DNA from: Vitellaria paradoxa
Taxonomy: Eukaryota; Streptophyta; Magnoliopsida; Ericales; Sapotaceae
Assembly: GCA_019916065.1 (NCBI GenBank)
Contig: CM034233.1
Coordinates: forward strand, 40,960,862-41,024,861
Length of the DNA: 64,000 bases
Direction: 5' to 3'
Position 1 is the stretch's first letter. Every line of letters begins with the position of its first letter. Under the pieces are notes generated by a model. That model made no database searches and was not told where the DNA came from. It saw nothing but the letters and a program-made list of their open reading frames with translations. Shown here in pieces: positions 56,501 to 59,500 of this stretch. Made by a program: the position numbers and the translations under genes.

Positions 56501-59500
56501 TTCAACCAGATGTAAATTCTTCCTCTCTACAACTCCATTTTGTTGTGGAGTGTAAGAACAAAAAGACTGATAGAGTATGGCAAAAGATGTCATAAAATCA
56601 GTAAAAGGTTTGGAAAACTATTGCTCATCATTATCACTGTGAAAAATCTTAATAGGCACATCAAATTGAGTTTAATTTCAGCACAAAAAGCCTAAAAGAT
56701 AAAAAATAACTCTAAGCGATCCTTCATAAAATAAACCTATGTAACTCTGGTGAAATAATCAACAAAAGTAACAAAGTACTTAAACCCTAATTTGGAAATA
56801 ATACGACTAGGTCCCAAAACATCAGAATGAACTAAATAAAAAGGACTCAATATTCTATTATTGACTCTGGATTGAAGGAAGCACGATGATGTTTTCCCAA
56901 CTGACAAGACTCACAATCCAAAGACTGTATCTGACTCAAACTGGGAGCCACAGTTTTCAACTTATCAAAGAATGAATAACCAAGACAACAATGAATTTTT
57001 CAACAGGTGATGCAACTGCAAGACAAGCAACTGATTTAAAGGTTGATGGGCCAGTCAGATAGTCCTTGAGCTTCATGCCCTTCTCCTATCCTCCTTTACG
57101 TTTTTAAATCCTGAATTACAGACTTAGAAAAGAATGTTACTGAACAATTTAGTTGTTTGGTGAGTTTGCTGGTGGATAGAAGATTGAAAGATAATGAAGG
57201 AACATATAATATTGAGGATAAGGGAAAATCAGAAGATAGAAATGCTTTACTGATACCTTTAACTGGATTAAATGAACTATTAGCTGCAGTAACATTGGAA
57301 ATGTAAGAACACTGAATATCAGATAATAATGAAGAAATGCCAGACTTATGACCTGAAACACCAGAATCAAGAACCCAAGATATATGAAAAAAGGTAGACA
57401 TACAATAGTAGGATTACCTCGATGAGCTAAAGAGGCAATGGGAAGAGATGCCTGATGAGCTATTTGATATTGAAGAAGTTTAGCATATTCTTTTCCTGAA
57501 ATAGTCACGGTTGTTGGTTTGACAATCTCATTAGTGCCAAGTTTATCTGTATGGACATCAAATGAAGCTATATGAGCCATGTGAGCTGGCTTCCCATGAA
57601 AATCCCAGTAATTTTCCTTAATATGTTCAACACGACCACAATGGGAGCATTTAGGCCTCGTACTACGACCTCCACGACCTCTATGACTCCCACCAAACTG
57701 AGACAGAGTCTGACAACTAGGATTCTTACTATCTGGAAGTGTCTGACTAATGAGGGCATATCATGTAGAATCAGTATTAGTGGATGAATCCCAAGAAGCA
57801 GCCCTCATAACTCTGGAGTAAATTTCTACAAATGAGGGAAAAGAGACTGCACTAAGTATTTGAGCTTTAACTGGCTCAAATTCAGAGTCCAGGCCAACAA
57901 GAAAACGAAGCACAATTATCTGTTCACGTTGCTTTTGCATCTCAGTAATATGTGAGGAATGGTTATAGAGAGTTTAATTCTTCATAAACCCTTTTCGGAG
58001 AGGCAAAATATTCAATAATTAGTTTGCTTGACTGTTGTAACTGAAAGAATTCATGTGAGAGATCATGTATGAGTGAGGTCACTTGAAAATAATAAATGGA
58101 TATACTCCTATATCTTTGCATGTATCTAGATGAGTGCACATGTCAATATTACGAGGTTCCATAGAGTTCCATAACAAACTGACCTGATGAGCATCCTCCT
58201 GACACCAGTCATCATACCTAGGATCAGATGGATTTGGTCCTAACTCGATTAAACGTATAAAATTTCCATATCCAGTTAATGTAACTTTAATGGTGTTAGA
58301 CCATTGAATCTAATTTGTTCCATTTAATTTCCTAGTTGTCAACCGTTGAGGCATAAGAATAGGACTAAAAAGCTTCTGTTCAGTGGATTTTAGGAAGCCA
58401 TTAGAGCAGAAAGTACATTGTAAATTTTACTGAGAAAGGAGAAAAATAGTGATGACAAACAAGCAACAGTGAAGGACTTCGAGAAACAAACCCAAAACAA
58501 CAAATGGATACCACGACTAGGCTCGCCAGAGGAAAACGGCTACGCCAGAAAAGGAAGCACGTTGCAACGATGACTCACATGCTTACGCGCTAGTGAGGGT
58601 ACTGCACGTGGGCTACACGCGCTAGCGACTAAGTGGCACGTGTGGACGCGTGACAGGGTCTCCAGCAAAGGAACTCCAGTTAATGGACTCATCGGCGGCA
58701 TGTGACTCCACCGGTGTAAATTCCTTGATAAACAGATCACCGAGAATGGGAGGACAGTTTTTCACGTTACGAACGATGGATATCCTTTCACATTCTCGGT
58801 TCGTTTAGACAGTTAGCAAAACCTACTCGAATACCATGTTATGAAACAAGATTTATTAGAATGGAAGATCTGAACTTGTATTTCTCGATTATCTATGAGT
58901 GTATATATACATGTATAACAAGTGTCTCTCCAAATTTCCTAGGGTCTAGACACATCCTATACTAAATAGATAGATACATCCTACACTTATACATGAATCT
59001 TATTAATGCACATTAACAGATGTTAAAAGTCCATCTCTTCATCGATATTTTATTTGTGCTGAAACTTCATTCATTGAATCCACTATATTCTTTTCTGGTG
59101 CTCTGTCTTTATCTAATCTTGATGCAAGTCTTCCTCTGCCTATGATTTCCCCTTTTTTGTCTCCATCGTCGCGATTTGCAGGTTTATACTAGATGACTAG
59201 TAGCTACTGAGTCTCCACTGACACTTCAAGCACTCCAACTTCTCCTCTCCAATCTTTAGATCCTCCTCCTGAGATAGAACCTAGTGATCTCGATCTTCCG
59301 GTGGCTCTTCGAAATGACAGATGTGGTTGCACTTCCCATCATATTTCTAATTCTGTCTCCTATACAACTTTCTCTCCCTCTTATCATACTTTTGTTAGCT
59401 CCCTATCTATTGTTTCTATTTCTAGTTCTGTGCCTAAAGCATTGTCTCATTCTGGATGGCATTCTTCCATGGAGGATAAAATGTCTGTTATTCGAGCCAA

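Larger units (their letters stand above)
54651..59018 (-). mobile_element. Copia D: Ty1/copia element inserted in copia C, 3' truncated
   Basis: Minus-strand element with 5' LTR 58837-59018, gag from 58401, protease, integrase, RT and part of RNase H, ending at about 54650. The last part of RNase H and the 3' LTR are missing, and copia C also lacks some 35-40 codons between its broken ends, so a deletion removed the junction after insertion. The primer site is damaged (TGGTATTCGAG). Closely related to copia A and C. Confidence 0.82.
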
